Shown here: piece by piece, positions 1 through 7,115 of the stretch
How the letters are laid out: each line of letters opens with the position of its first letter
Numbering within the stretch: position 1 is the first letter of the stretch
Assembly (NCBI GenBank): GCA_009785855.1
Contig: WQUG01000093.1
Location: 1 to 39,026 of the forward strand
Reading direction: 5' to 3'
DNA length: 39,026 bases
Source of the DNA: Actinomycetes bacterium
Lineage (GTDB): Bacteria > Actinomycetota > Coriobacteriia > WRKU01 > WQUG01
Notes under the pieces: generated by a model
What the model was told of the DNA's origin: nothing
The model's database searches: none
What the model saw: only the letters and a program-made list of their open reading frames with translations
Position numbers and translations under genes: made by a program

Positions 1-262
1 GCAGTTTCTGATTGGCGGCCTCTTCCGGGGAAAGTTGCTCTTGGCCGGCGGGCGGTTTATCTGAACCTTGGGAGCCCAATGAGGCCACTGCTGCCACTCC
101 GCCCCCGACAAGTGCTGCGGCTACTAATGCTGCCGCCGCAACCTTCAGCATCAGAGCTGACCTTCGTGACATTCCTTTTTCTGAATTATTGTCCTTTGGA
201 TTATCTGGATTGTTATTACCTGTGTCATCTGGGACAACTGGGGCACCATTGGGTTCTTGCAT
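1..262 (-). CDS. N-terminal fragment of a membrane-anchored or exported protein (partial, runs off left edge)
   Basis: I do not recognise the family. From an ATG at 262 the frame stays open to the window edge (87 codons). The first 30 residues are hydrophilic and rich in Asn, Asp and Pro, like a flexible linker. They are followed by SRRSALMLK and then a run of about 25 Ala/Val/Leu/Gly residues, which would be a membrane anchor or signal sequence, and then a polar Pro/Glu/Gln stretch. A second in-frame ATG at 172 would start directly at the twin-arginine segment and give a conventional signal peptide with a Tat-like look. The ATG at 262 has only a weak GGTGA ribosome-site candidate; the one at 172 has GGA touching the start codon, so the true start is open. 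The upstream leader is heavily structured. Base composition is AT-richer than in the neighbouring genes. Another frame (151-438) overlaps it and cannot be fully excluded. Confidence 0.5.
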   Translation of the reverse strand, partial: MQEPNGAPVVPDDTGNNNPDNPKDNNSEKGMSRRSALMLKVAAAALVAAALVGGGVAAVASLGSQGSDKPPAGQEQLSPEEAANQKL

Positions 263-447
263 GCAGCTATCACCCGTCTTTCATTCCGGGTGGCTGCCAG
301 TTCTTTATCCTCACACAAAAAAGGACAGCCACAATGACTGTCAAGTTCTACAGTTAAACATGTATATGCCAACTGATGTGGCTGCCCTTTTTCAGGCATA
401 TACACATCAGTCGAGGCAAAGCCTCTGGCTAACTGCAAAACTTGACA
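263..447 (-). promoter_or_regulatory. Structured leader with mutually exclusive stems (candidate riboswitch or attenuator)
   Basis: Read on the minus strand, an outer stem pairs 430-447 with 339-356 (15 of 18 positions, including 9 contiguous). Inside it lie a perfect 9-bp stem (403-411 with 372-380) enclosing a GCCU/GGGC hairpin, and a perfect 5-bp hairpin at 413-425. Competing pairings are a perfect 10-bp stem (395-404 with 361-370) and a 16-bp stem (377-392 with 318-333, one G-U pair) that would consume the terminator's 3' arm. The outer stem's 3' arm shares four bases (339-342) with the terminator's 5' arm. A further 6-bp hairpin (CACCCG at 287-292 against CGGGTG at 271-276) covers the weak ribosome site before the ATG at 262. 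I could not match it to a known riboswitch class. The 104 bases from 448 to 551 hold no gene I can support, only AT-rich sequence that could carry the promoter. Confidence 0.5.
317..342 (-). terminator. Intrinsic terminator hairpin in the leader
   Basis: On the minus strand, GACAGUC (342-336), loop AUUGU, GGCUGUC (330-324) forms a 7-bp stem with one G-U pair, followed by CUUUUUU (323-317). It lies 55 bases before the putative ATG at 262. It could therefore act as a leader attenuator for that gene, or simply end transcription coming from the transporter gene that stops at 552. Confidence 0.6.
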
Positions 448-551
448 AAATTAGAATAACATAACGCAGCGACAGGTATCAGCACTGTGCCATAGAGCTG
501 TCATAGAAAGCGCCCGAAAACAGCTGCGAACCCGCTCCCAGGTGCTGTAGC

Positions 552-1562
552 CTACGTCGGCTCGATGCCGGGGCGCAGGTCCTCCTCGTTGTTGGACTCG
601 GTGACCACAAGCGGCGGTCCTTCCCCCACCTCGCCAAAGAACTCGAGCGGCGTCTTGTGACGCTCTGAGCGCCAGAGCGCGACCAGCTCAGAGATGAGCA
701 TCCCGCCAAGGATGCAGGCCGCGCCGATGACCTCGAAGAGCGGCGCGTGGCGCAGCCAGAGCCAGCCCGCCACACCCCCGAAGAACGACTCCGTGATCTC
801 GAGCAGGGCCACGCGGGCCGGCGGCAGACGCTTGAGCACCCAGGTCTCGATCATGAAGGCCAGCGCGGAGGCGAATATCGCACAGAAGATGATGGCCAGC
901 CAGATGGACGCACTCGGCGGAAGATGCCACTTCTCACCGCTTGCCACAGAGAGCACGCTGCAGGACAGCGCGACCACGAGCATCTGGATGAAGGTCAGAG
1001 CCACCGTGTCATGACCGTGCGCGGGACGCGCCAGCCAGAGGATGTGCGCCGCGTAGGTGAAGGTCGCGAGGAGCACCAGCGTGTCGCCGCGCACCCAGTT
1101 GATGCTTGCTGCCCCGAAGGTGATGCCCGACATGAAGTAGAGCCCGATCACCACCAGCACCGCACCGATCACGACGCCGATCGTCGGTCGCTTGCGATAG
1201 ATCAGCGCTGCGGCGATGGGCGTGATCACCACATACATCCCCGTGATGAAGGCCGAGCGGGCTGCCGTCGTGCCCCCCAGCGAGGCCGGCAGGAGGCTCA
1301 TCGTCTGCAGGATGTAGCCCGCCGCCAGTATCAGCCCGGCGACGATGCCGAAGATCAGATCCTCGCGCCGGATATGGCGGAAGAGCCGTGGCCTCATGAT
1401 GACCAGGAAGAGCGTAGCGAGTCCGAAGCGCAAGGCCAGGAACAGGTAGGGCGGATAGACGGTCAGTATCCGCTGGACCACCAGGAAGGTGGCGCCCCAG
1501 ACCAGCGTCACGAAGAGCATCGCCAGAGTCGGCGCGAGCTTATGATCGAGGGGCTTCGGCAT
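552..1562 (-). CDS. EamA/DMT-superfamily transporter
   Basis: This 336-residue integral membrane protein has about ten hydrophobic segments arranged as two EamA repeats, the usual layout of drug/metabolite transporter family exporters. The first repeat opens with a segment containing LVWGATFLVVQ, a typical EamA start, and the second repeat contains a Glu-Thr-Trp-Val-Leu-Lys-Arg turn and a final LGGMLISE helix. The substrate cannot be read from sequence. The start is taken at the ATG at 1562, because upstream in-frame codons encode low-complexity Arg/Ser sequence that is a shadow of rsfS. This start overlaps the end of rsfS by 23 bases, suggesting translational coupling as the last gene of the obgE-proBA-nadD-rsfS run. 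The tail after the last helix is polar and acidic (about 35 residues). No clear terminator is visible immediately downstream. Confidence 0.85.
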   Translation of the reverse strand: MPKPLDHKLAPTLAMLFVTLVWGATFLVVQRILTVYPPYLFLALRFGLATLFLVIMRPRLFRHIRREDLIFGIVAGLILAAGYILQTMSLLPASLGGTTAARSAFITGMYVVITPIAAALIYRKRPTIGVVIGAVLVVIGLYFMSGITFGAASINWVRGDTLVLLATFTYAAHILWLARPAHGHDTVALTFIQMLVVALSCSVLSVASGEKWHLPPSASIWLAIIFCAIFASALAFMIETWVLKRLPPARVALLEITESFFGGVAGWLWLRHAPLFEVIGAACILGGMLISELVALWRSERHKTPLEFFGEVGEGPPLVVTESNNEEDLRPGIEPT

Positions 1563-1923
1563 CTTCTGCCCTGATCTGGCGCGCTTCACTCCAGAGCTTC
1601 TCGAGGCGATACTCGTCGCGCGCCTCCTGGAGAAAGACGTGGACGACCACATCCGTGAAGTCCAGCACGATCCAGCTGTCCGCGCGCTTTCCCTCGCGCG
1701 CGACCGGATGGATCTGGTGGATCGTGCGGACCTTCCGCTCGATCTCGTCGACGATGGCCTCAAGCTGGCGGTCGTTGGCGCCGGTCGCGATCACGAAGTA
1801 GTCCGTCAGCCCGATGAGCGGTTCCATGTACAGCGAGACGACATCAAGCGCCTTCTTGTCCAGGGCGGCTGCAAATATCGTCTTGACGAGCTCTTCTGAG
1901 CTGGGTCGTGGTCCGTCAGTCAT
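1540..1923 (-). CDS. rsfS: Ribosomal silencing factor RsfS
   Basis: The 127-residue protein matches the RsfS (YbeB/DUF143, Iojap) family over its whole length. The family hallmarks are visible: an N-terminal ALDKKALDVV segment, GLTDYFVIATG in the centre, VREGKRADSWIVLDFTDVVVHVFLQE-type sequence split over residues 75-100, and a C-terminal YRLEKLW motif. In characterised relatives the protein binds uL14 on the 50S subunit and blocks joining with 30S during nutrient limitation. The ATG overlaps the stop of the upstream nadD/yqeK gene by four bases (ATGA). This nadD-rsfS adjacency is conserved in many bacteria. Its C-terminus overlaps the start of the transporter gene. Confidence 0.95.
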   Translation of the reverse strand: MTDGPRPSSEELVKTIFAAALDKKALDVVSLYMEPLIGLTDYFVIATGANDRQLEAIVDEIERKVRTIHQIHPVAREGKRADSWIVLDFTDVVVHVFLQEARDEYRLEKLWSEARQIRAEDAEAPRS

Positions 1924-3320
1924 GTGTTCTCCAAGTCTTCCGGCATCGCGCCGGGGTCCATCTCGATGAGCAGCTTCGGGAGCTGGGCGCGCTCCTCTGG
2001 CCTCAGATCCTGCCCGATCTCGCCGCGCATCACCAGAGCGTTCCAGACACGGATCGTGTCGGGGTGCATGACCTTGCGCCGCCGCACGAGGTGGGCCATC
2101 GAGCGCTGGTAGGCCTGCATGAAGAGCGCGTCCAGATCGACCGTGCCGACCATCTCGCGCAGGTCTGCGATGTTGGGGCTGCGCCGCGTCGGCTCGATCA
2201 TGTCGGCGACGTAGAGCAGCTCATCAAGGGGCCCCATGTCCGGCACACCGACGGTGTGGCGCTCGATCGCCGTGATGATCTCGGGCGCCTCGCGCGCGAT
2301 CTCGGGAAAAGCCGCCGCGACCGCCGCAGCGCCGGTGTGCGCGTGCAGGATCGCGGGCGCGGCCAGGACCTCGGGCGTGATGTCGAAACCGAGGGCTCGC
2401 GCTTCCGCGATGAGTTCAGGCTTCGGCACGCAACGGTCCCAGTCGTGCAGGAGTCCGGCCAGATAGGCCCTGCTCTCATCGAGCCCGTAGACGAGCGCCA
2501 TCTGCGCGCAGCAGTCCGCGCAACCAAGGCTGTGACGCAGGCCGTAGTCGTCCTCGCGCGCCTCCAGTTGCTCGGTGATGCGCGCGACCAGCGCCTCGAA
2601 GGGGACGGTCCTGTCTATCCCATCCACTTGCTGCTCTGAAGGCAAGGGGGCTCGTTCGCGTACGCGAGCGACCCCCTTGCCATTCACTTGTGCGATAGTA
2701 TCGAGGGAGGGGACAGACAGGACCGTCCCCTTCCCATAGAGCCCACGGTCTTCGATCATGCGCAGCGTCGCGGGCGATATCATATCGCCCACCGGCTCCC
2801 CCGCCGCCAACTTCGCGCGCAGCTCGCTGGAGGAGACCTCGGGCACGTCGCCCTCGATGAAGGTGATGCGGAAACCGGCAGGCGCCGCCTGAGGCCTGGG
2901 CTCGCCGGCACGCAGGTTCACGATGAAGCTGAGGCGCCGGGCCAACTCCGCAGCGTCCTTCCACTGGGGCAGCTCGTCTGTCGTGTCGCTGCCGGCGATG
3001 AAGAAGAGCTCCGCGGCGGGATAGCGCTCGGCAAGCGCGTCGACGGTGTCGATGGTGTAGCTCACGTCCGAGCGCTCAAGTTCCAGGCGCGAGAGCTCGA
3101 AACCGGGATCGGCCGCATCAGCAAGGGTGGCCTCAAGCAGCGCCGCGCGCTGGACTGCTGTCGCGTGGGTCTCGCCGTCCTTGAAGGGAGGACGCGCCGC
3201 GACCACGAAGAGCACGCGATCGAGCCCTGCCGCCGCGCGCGCGGCGCGTGCCAGGTCGACATGACCGCGGTGCGGCGGGTCGAAGGTCCCTCCCAGGATG
3301 CCGATGCGCGAAGGCGGCAT
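1920..3320 (-). CDS. nadD: NadD-YqeK fusion: nicotinate-mononucleotide adenylyltransferase plus HD-domain hydrolase
   Basis: The 466-residue product joins two normally separate proteins. Residues 1 to about 196 are a complete NadD nucleotidyltransferase: GGTFDPPHRGH at 10-20 is the ATP-binding HxGH-type motif, and VSSSELR at 162-168 is the C-terminal SSS-x-x-R-type motif. This enzyme makes nicotinate adenine dinucleotide for NAD synthesis. Residues from about 241 onward are a YqeK-like HD phosphohydrolase, with RHSLG at 262-266 (metal His) and LLHD at 290-293; YqeK relatives hydrolyse diadenosine tetraphosphate. Residues 196-241 between them are encoded by a palindromic repeat element (2598-2733) read through in frame, and look like neither family. 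The start ATG overlaps the proA stop by one base (TGATG), and the end overlaps rsfS. NadD and YqeK are usually adjacent genes, so the fusion joins natural neighbours. Confidence 0.9.
   Translation of the reverse strand: MPPSRIGILGGTFDPPHRGHVDLARAARAAAGLDRVLFVVAARPPFKDGETHATAVQRAALLEATLADAADPGFELSRLELERSDVSYTIDTVDALAERYPAAELFFIAGSDTTDELPQWKDAAELARRLSFIVNLRAGEPRPQAAPAGFRITFIEGDVPEVSSSELRAKLAAGEPVGDMISPATLRMIEDRGLYGKGTVLSVPSLDTIAQVNGKGVARVRERAPLPSEQQVDGIDRTVPFEALVARITEQLEAREDDYGLRHSLGCADCCAQMALVYGLDESRAYLAGLLHDWDRCVPKPELIAEARALGFDITPEVLAAPAILHAHTGAAAVAAAFPEIAREAPEIITAIERHTVGVPDMGPLDELLYVADMIEPTRRSPNIADLREMVGTVDLDALFMQAYQRSMAHLVRRRKVMHPDTIRVWNALVMRGEIGQDLRPEERAQLPKLLIEMDPGAMPEDLENT
2598..2733. 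repeat. Palindromic repeat (REP/MITE-like) inside the nadD/yqeK reading frame
   Basis: The element of about 136 bp has perfect 19-bp inverted terminal arms (2598-2616 and 2715-2733) containing GGGGACGGTCCTGTCT. It also has an inner palindrome at 2641-2681 with perfect 10-bp arms (GGCAAGGGGG and its complement) and a self-complementary TCGCGTACGCGA centre at 2656-2667. It contains no stop codon in the nadD frame and encodes residues 196-241 of the fusion. The GGGGACGGTCC-type arm resembles palindromic repeats associated with IS200-like REP-associated transposases; that link is from memory of such repeats and was not searched. Confidence 0.75.
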
Positions 3321-4621
3321 CAGCCGCGCACCTGACCCGTCCCGTTCAGTACGAACTTGCTCGAGGTCAGCGCGCGCAGGCCCATGGGGCCGCGTGCATG
3401 CAGCTTCTGCGTTGAGATCCCGATCTCTGCTCCCAGGCCGAACTCGCCCCCGTCCGTGAAGCGCGTCGAGGCGTTCACGTAGACGGCGGCCGCATCCACG
3501 CGTGCCTGGAAGTAGTCCGCAGCGGCCGTGTCCTCCGTGATGATCGCCTCAGAATGATGCGTCCCATAGCGGTTGATATGCGCTACCGCCTCACGGTAGT
3601 CGGCGACCACCTTGATGCTGATCGCCAGATCGAGGTACTCGGTGGCGAAGTCCTCAACGCTTGCATGCTCGAGATCGACCAGCACGCTGCCGTCGGCGCC
3701 TTCCCCGAGGGCGCGGGCGCAGACCGGATAGCTCTCGTCGTCAGCGACGATCCTGACCCCCCGGTCATGCAGCGCGCGCACGACCGGCGGAAGGACCTTC
3801 TGCAGAGCGTCGCGGTCGATCACCAGCGACTCGGCCGCGTTACAGACGCTTGGACGCTGACACTTCGCGTTGACGACGATGGCCTGCGCCATGTCAACGT
3901 CGGCCGTCTTCTCGATGTAGACGTGGCAGTTGCCCGTGCCGGTCTCGATGACCGGGACCTTGCTGTGCTCGACCACGCTTGCGATGAGTCCGGCGCCCCC
4001 GCGCGGGATGAGCACGTCGATGAGTCCGCGCGCCTCCATGAGCGCCGTCGAGGTCTCCCGCGTCGTCGCATCGATACCGCAGATGGAGTCGGCCGGAAGC
4101 CCGGTGCTCGCCACCGCGTCGCGCAGGACCGCGATGAGCGCCTCGTTGGAGTGCTGCGCAAGCGAGCCACCCCTGAGCAGGATCGCGTTGCCGGTCTTGA
4201 TCGCAATGCCCGCTGAGTCGACGGTCACGTTCGGACGGGCCTCATAGATCATCCCGACGACCCCCAGCGGCACCCGGATCTGCTTCATCTCGACGCCGCC
4301 GGAGATCGTGCGCGCATCCATGACCTCGCCTAAGACATCGGGGAACTCACGCAGCTGTCGCAGCGCGTCGGCGCAAGCCGCAAGGCGTCCCGGGTCCAGG
4401 ATCAGGCGATCGATGAGACCTTCGTTGGTGCCGGCCGCGCGCGCGGCCTCGACGTCACGGGCGTTGGCGGCAAGTATCTCAGGCTCATGGACGCCCAGCG
4501 CCTCTGCCATCGCCTCCAGGGCGGCGTTGCGCTGCGCTTCGGTTGAGACCCCGAGCTCTTCAGCCGCCCTGTGCGCCTTGCCTGCCCACTGCTCGACCGC
4601 CTGTGTTGGTGTTGTGCTCAT
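3320..4621 (-). CDS. proA: Gamma-glutamyl phosphate reductase (glutamate-5-semialdehyde dehydrogenase)
   Basis: ProA reduces gamma-glutamyl phosphate to glutamate semialdehyde with NADPH, the second step of proline synthesis. The 433-residue length is normal for the family. Visible hallmarks are GVVGMIYEARPNVTVD at 120-135, LLRGGS at 148-153 (nucleotide binding), DVLIPRGG at 202-209, and QRPSVCN at 255-261, where Cys260 is the catalytic thiol. The start ATG overlaps the proB stop by four bases, and the stop overlaps the nadD start by one base, so the four genes proB-proA-nadD-rsfS look translationally coupled. The third proline gene, proC, is elsewhere in this window at 30348-31202. Confidence 0.96.
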   Translation of the reverse strand: MSTTPTQAVEQWAGKAHRAAEELGVSTEAQRNAALEAMAEALGVHEPEILAANARDVEAARAAGTNEGLIDRLILDPGRLAACADALRQLREFPDVLGEVMDARTISGGVEMKQIRVPLGVVGMIYEARPNVTVDSAGIAIKTGNAILLRGGSLAQHSNEALIAVLRDAVASTGLPADSICGIDATTRETSTALMEARGLIDVLIPRGGAGLIASVVEHSKVPVIETGTGNCHVYIEKTADVDMAQAIVVNAKCQRPSVCNAAESLVIDRDALQKVLPPVVRALHDRGVRIVADDESYPVCARALGEGADGSVLVDLEHASVEDFATEYLDLAISIKVVADYREAVAHINRYGTHHSEAIITEDTAAADYFQARVDAAAVYVNASTRFTDGGEFGLGAEIGISTQKLHARGPMGLRALTSSKFVLNGTGQVRG

Positions 4622-5436
4622 TCGTCCTCCTTATGACTGAAGACCGTACCGGGAACCGATGCTCCCAGGCAGTCTCGAACGATGTTTCCCCGTCTGCCGT
4701 CGCAGATGACCGTCTCGATCCCGCAGTCCAGAAGCATCGCAGCCGCCTGGACCTTCGTGCGCATCCCCCCGCTGCCGATCGCGCTGCCGGACTCACCCTC
4801 GGGGGCTGCGGCCAGGAGCTCCTCGTCAACATGATCCAGGGACGCGATGCGCCGAGCCTGAGGGTCGCGGGCCGGGTTCGCGTCGTAGAGACCGTCGACA
4901 TCGGTCAGAAAGATCACGCGCTCGGCCGCGATCATCTTTCCCACCAGCGCAGCCAGCGTGTCGTTGTCGCCGTAGCGGATCTCATCGACCGCCGTCGCGT
5001 CGTTCTCGTTGACCAGCGGGAGTGCGCCCAGCTCCATCAGCCTCTCGAAGGCGTTGCGCGCGTTGGCGTAGCTCTTCTCATGTTCGAGATCATAGCGCGT
5101 CAGAAGTATCTGGCCGACGGGGATCCCGCGACGCCCGAACTCAGCCGCATAGGCGTCAAGAAGAGCCGCCTGGCCGATGCTTGCCGCCGCCTGCAGGCTG
5201 TCGATGTCGCTCGGACGCGTCTTCCAGCCCAGGATCTCGATGCCCGCAGCGATCGCTGCGCTCGTCACCAGGATGACCCGCACCTCGTCGTTCATCAGAT
5301 CCGCGATCTGATCGGCAAGACTCGCGATATAGCGGCGGTTCAGCGCGCCACGCTCGTCGGTCAGGGTGTTGCTGCCGACTTTGACCACGATGGTCCGTGG
5401 GTTGCGGCAGACGGCTGTCGCCATATCGTCAGGCAT
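4618..5436 (-). CDS. proB: Glutamate 5-kinase (short form without PUA domain)
   Basis: ProB phosphorylates glutamate to gamma-glutamyl phosphate, opening proline synthesis. The 272-residue product is an amino-acid-kinase fold: VVKVGSNTL near the N-terminus, LVTSAAIAAG, a Leu-Val-Asn-Glu-Asn-Asp-Ala segment, FLTDVDGLYDANP, and SGGMRTKVQAA for nucleotide binding. It ends just after the kinase domain, so it lacks the C-terminal PUA domain found in the Escherichia coli enzyme (367 residues); PUA-less forms are known. The ATG at 5436 is preferred: AAGGAG lies ten bases upstream, and an earlier in-frame ATG would run deep into obgE. The chosen start overlaps the end of obgE by eight bases. The stop overlaps proA. 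Confidence 0.94.
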   Translation of the reverse strand: MPDDMATAVCRNPRTIVVKVGSNTLTDERGALNRRYIASLADQIADLMNDEVRVILVTSAAIAAGIEILGWKTRPSDIDSLQAAASIGQAALLDAYAAEFGRRGIPVGQILLTRYDLEHEKSYANARNAFERLMELGALPLVNENDATAVDEIRYGDNDTLAALVGKMIAAERVIFLTDVDGLYDANPARDPQARRIASLDHVDEELLAAAPEGESGSAIGSGGMRTKVQAAAMLLDCGIETVICDGRRGNIVRDCLGASVPGTVFSHKEDE

Positions 5437-6769
5437 CGCTTCTGTCTCCTTCCGGGGCCAGCCCCGTGTCAAGTTCGAACTCACGTCCCAGTATCCGCAC
5501 CGTATCTCCATCCCGGGCGCCAGCGCCAAGCAATGCTTCCTCGACGCCCAGTTTGATGAGGCGACCCTGCAGATACACGATCGCCTCTTCATTGTCCCAC
5601 TCCGTCTGCAGCACCAGACGCTCGATACCCCGTCCTGTTACGGAATAGAGATGCTCGCCGAGCTTGCTGACGTGGTAGGCCGAGGGCGCCGAGCTGTCCG
5701 GGCGATAGATGAAGCGTTTCGGGGGGGCTTCGACCGAGGCGTGCTGCTGTCGCAGTTCGGCCACCTTCGTCGCAAGCGCACGTTCCAGAGAGCTGATCCC
5801 TGCACCGGTCACGGCAGATACCTCGAAGTAGTCGATCTCACGGCCAGAGGCGTAGTCGGCAAGCTGCGCAGAGCGCTCAGAAGCGCCCTCCACGTCGCTC
5901 TTGTTGCCGACGATGACGAAGGGCCGCTGTCCCAGCTCATCGGCATGGGCCAGAAGCTCGCCGCGGATCGTCTCGAACTCGACGACGGGGTCGCGCTCCT
6001 CAAAACCGCCGCTTAAGTCGACGACCTGGGCGATCAGCGCAGAGCGCTCGATATGGCGCAGGAAGGCATGCCCGAGGCCCTTGCCTTCATGGGCGCCCTC
6101 GATGAGCCCCGGGACATCGGCGACCACGAAACTCCCGCCTCCCGCGCGCACAACGCCCAGGTTGGGGACCAGGGTCGTGAAGGGATAGTCGGCGATCTTG
6201 GGACGAGCCGCCGACATCCGCGCGATGAGCGAACTCTTGCCGACGCTCGGCATGCCGACCAGCGCGACATCGGCCAGAAGCTTCAGCTCCAGGGTCAGCG
6301 CGCGTTCCTCACCCGGCTCCCCGAGCTGGGCGAAAGCGGGAGCGCGCCGCGTGCTGGTCACGAAGTGAGGGTTACCCAGGCCGCCATGGCCGCCCTCGGC
6401 CACACAGAGCTCGGCGCCCGGCTCGTCGAGGTCGCCGTAGAACTCGCCGGTCTGAAGATCGCGCACGACCGTGCCGACCGGTACGGGCAGGATCAGGTCG
6501 GCGCCGCGCGCTCCACTGAGCTTAGACCCCTTGCCATGGGCGCCCCGCTCGGCTGAGAAATGATGCTTGAAGCGATAGTCGATGAGCGAGGCCACCTGGG
6601 GCTCGGCGCGCAGGATGACGTCTCCGCCCTTGCCGCCGTCGCCGCCGTCAGGGCCGCCCTTGGGCACATGAGCCTCGCGACGAAACGACATGCAGCCAGC
6701 GCCCCCGTCACCGCTCTTGACGTAGACGCTCACCTGATCGAGGAACATATTACCCGAGGTATCGCTCAT
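5429..6769 (-). CDS. obgE: GTPase Obg/CgtA
   Basis: The 446-residue protein has the three-domain Obg layout. An N-terminal glycine-rich OBG fold carries SGDGGAGCMSF, GGPDGGDGGKGGD and repeated glycine turns. The G domain has GMPSVGKSSL (P-loop), a DYPFTTL switch I, DVPG(L) as G3 and NKSD as G4. A C-terminal OCT domain of about 70 residues contains DNEEAIVYLQ and LGVEEALL-like sequence. Obg proteins act in late 50S subunit assembly and stress signalling. The ATG at 6769 is chosen; an upstream TTG at 6787 lies inside a terminator hairpin, and an ATG 21 bases downstream is also possible. The gene follows rplU-rpmA in the usual order and overlaps proB. Confidence 0.95.
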   Translation of the reverse strand: MSDTSGNMFLDQVSVYVKSGDGGAGCMSFRREAHVPKGGPDGGDGGKGGDVILRAEPQVASLIDYRFKHHFSAERGAHGKGSKLSGARGADLILPVPVGTVVRDLQTGEFYGDLDEPGAELCVAEGGHGGLGNPHFVTSTRRAPAFAQLGEPGEERALTLELKLLADVALVGMPSVGKSSLIARMSAARPKIADYPFTTLVPNLGVVRAGGGSFVVADVPGLIEGAHEGKGLGHAFLRHIERSALIAQVVDLSGGFEERDPVVEFETIRGELLAHADELGQRPFVIVGNKSDVEGASERSAQLADYASGREIDYFEVSAVTGAGISSLERALATKVAELRQQHASVEAPPKRFIYRPDSSAPSAYHVSKLGEHLYSVTGRGIERLVLQTEWDNEEAIVYLQGRLIKLGVEEALLGAGARDGDTVRILGREFELDTGLAPEGDRSDA

Positions 6770-6786
6770 CGCCCGCTTTCTTGACA

Positions 6787-6814
6787 AGAAAGCCCCTCAC
6801 AGGAGGGGCTTTCT
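6787..6814 (-). terminator. Hairpin terminator or attenuator between rpmA and obgE
   Basis: On the minus strand a perfect 12-bp stem, AGAAAGCCCCTC / GAGGGGCTTTCT, with a four-base loop is followed by TTGTC. The U-run is interrupted (UUUCUU), so termination may be partial. It lies between the two ribosomal protein genes and obgE and could set a higher transcript level for rplU-rpmA than for the genes downstream. Confidence 0.65.
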
Positions 6815-6853
6815 ACTCGTATCTTACTGACGCTGGTGCATCAAGCCCCGTCG

Positions 6854-7111
6854 CTATACCGTCTCCAGCGGTCGCACATGGACCAAACGCTTCTTGCCAC
6901 GCGTGAACTCGACGGTCCCGTCTGCAAGCGCGAACAGCGTGTCGTCGCCCCCGCGACCGACCAGGTTCCCCGGGTGGATATGCGTACCGCGCTGACGCAC
7001 GATGATCGTGCCGGTCGAGACCTGCTCTCCGGAGAAACGCTTCACCCCCAGGCGCTTCGCCTCAGAGTCGCGTCCGTTTCGGGTCGATCCCAGACCTTTT
7101 TTGTGTGCCAT
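6854..7111 (-). CDS. rpmA: 50S ribosomal protein bL27
   Basis: The 85-residue protein matches bL27 from end to end: MAHKKGLGSTRNGRDS at the N-terminus, KRLGVKRFSGE, GTIIVRQRGTHIHPG and VGRGGDDTLFA. bL27 sits near the peptidyl-transferase centre, and its N-terminal tail reaches toward the A and P site tRNAs. It begins MAHKK directly, without the nine-residue cleaved extension seen in Firmicutes bL27. It follows rplU by four bases, so the pair is cotranscribed. Confidence 0.97.
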   Translation of the reverse strand: MAHKKGLGSTRNGRDSEAKRLGVKRFSGEQVSTGTIIVRQRGTHIHPGNLVGRGGDDTLFALADGTVEFTRGKKRLVHVRPLETV

Positions 7112-7115
7112 AGCC

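Noticed and set aside
415..432. Plus-strand GGCAAAGCCTCTGGCTAA resembles part of the class I cyclic-di-GMP riboswitch core
   Set aside because: The second conserved block (GGCAAACC), the tetraloop/receptor stems and the expected downstream gene are absent, and a plus-strand RNA would run toward convergent genes.
151..438. A 95-codon minus-strand frame with several cysteines overlapping the leader and the partial gene
   Set aside because: It coincides with the long inverted repeats and a U-tract terminator, starts at TTG without a clear ribosome site, and its end overlaps the frame encoding a convincing membrane segment. Kept only as an alternative to the structured-RNA reading.
747..1574. 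A 275-codon plus-strand frame opposite the EamA transporter
   Set aside because: Its composition is low-complexity Arg/Gln/His/Asp, as expected for the antisense frame of a GC-rich membrane protein gene; no ribosome site or family resemblance.
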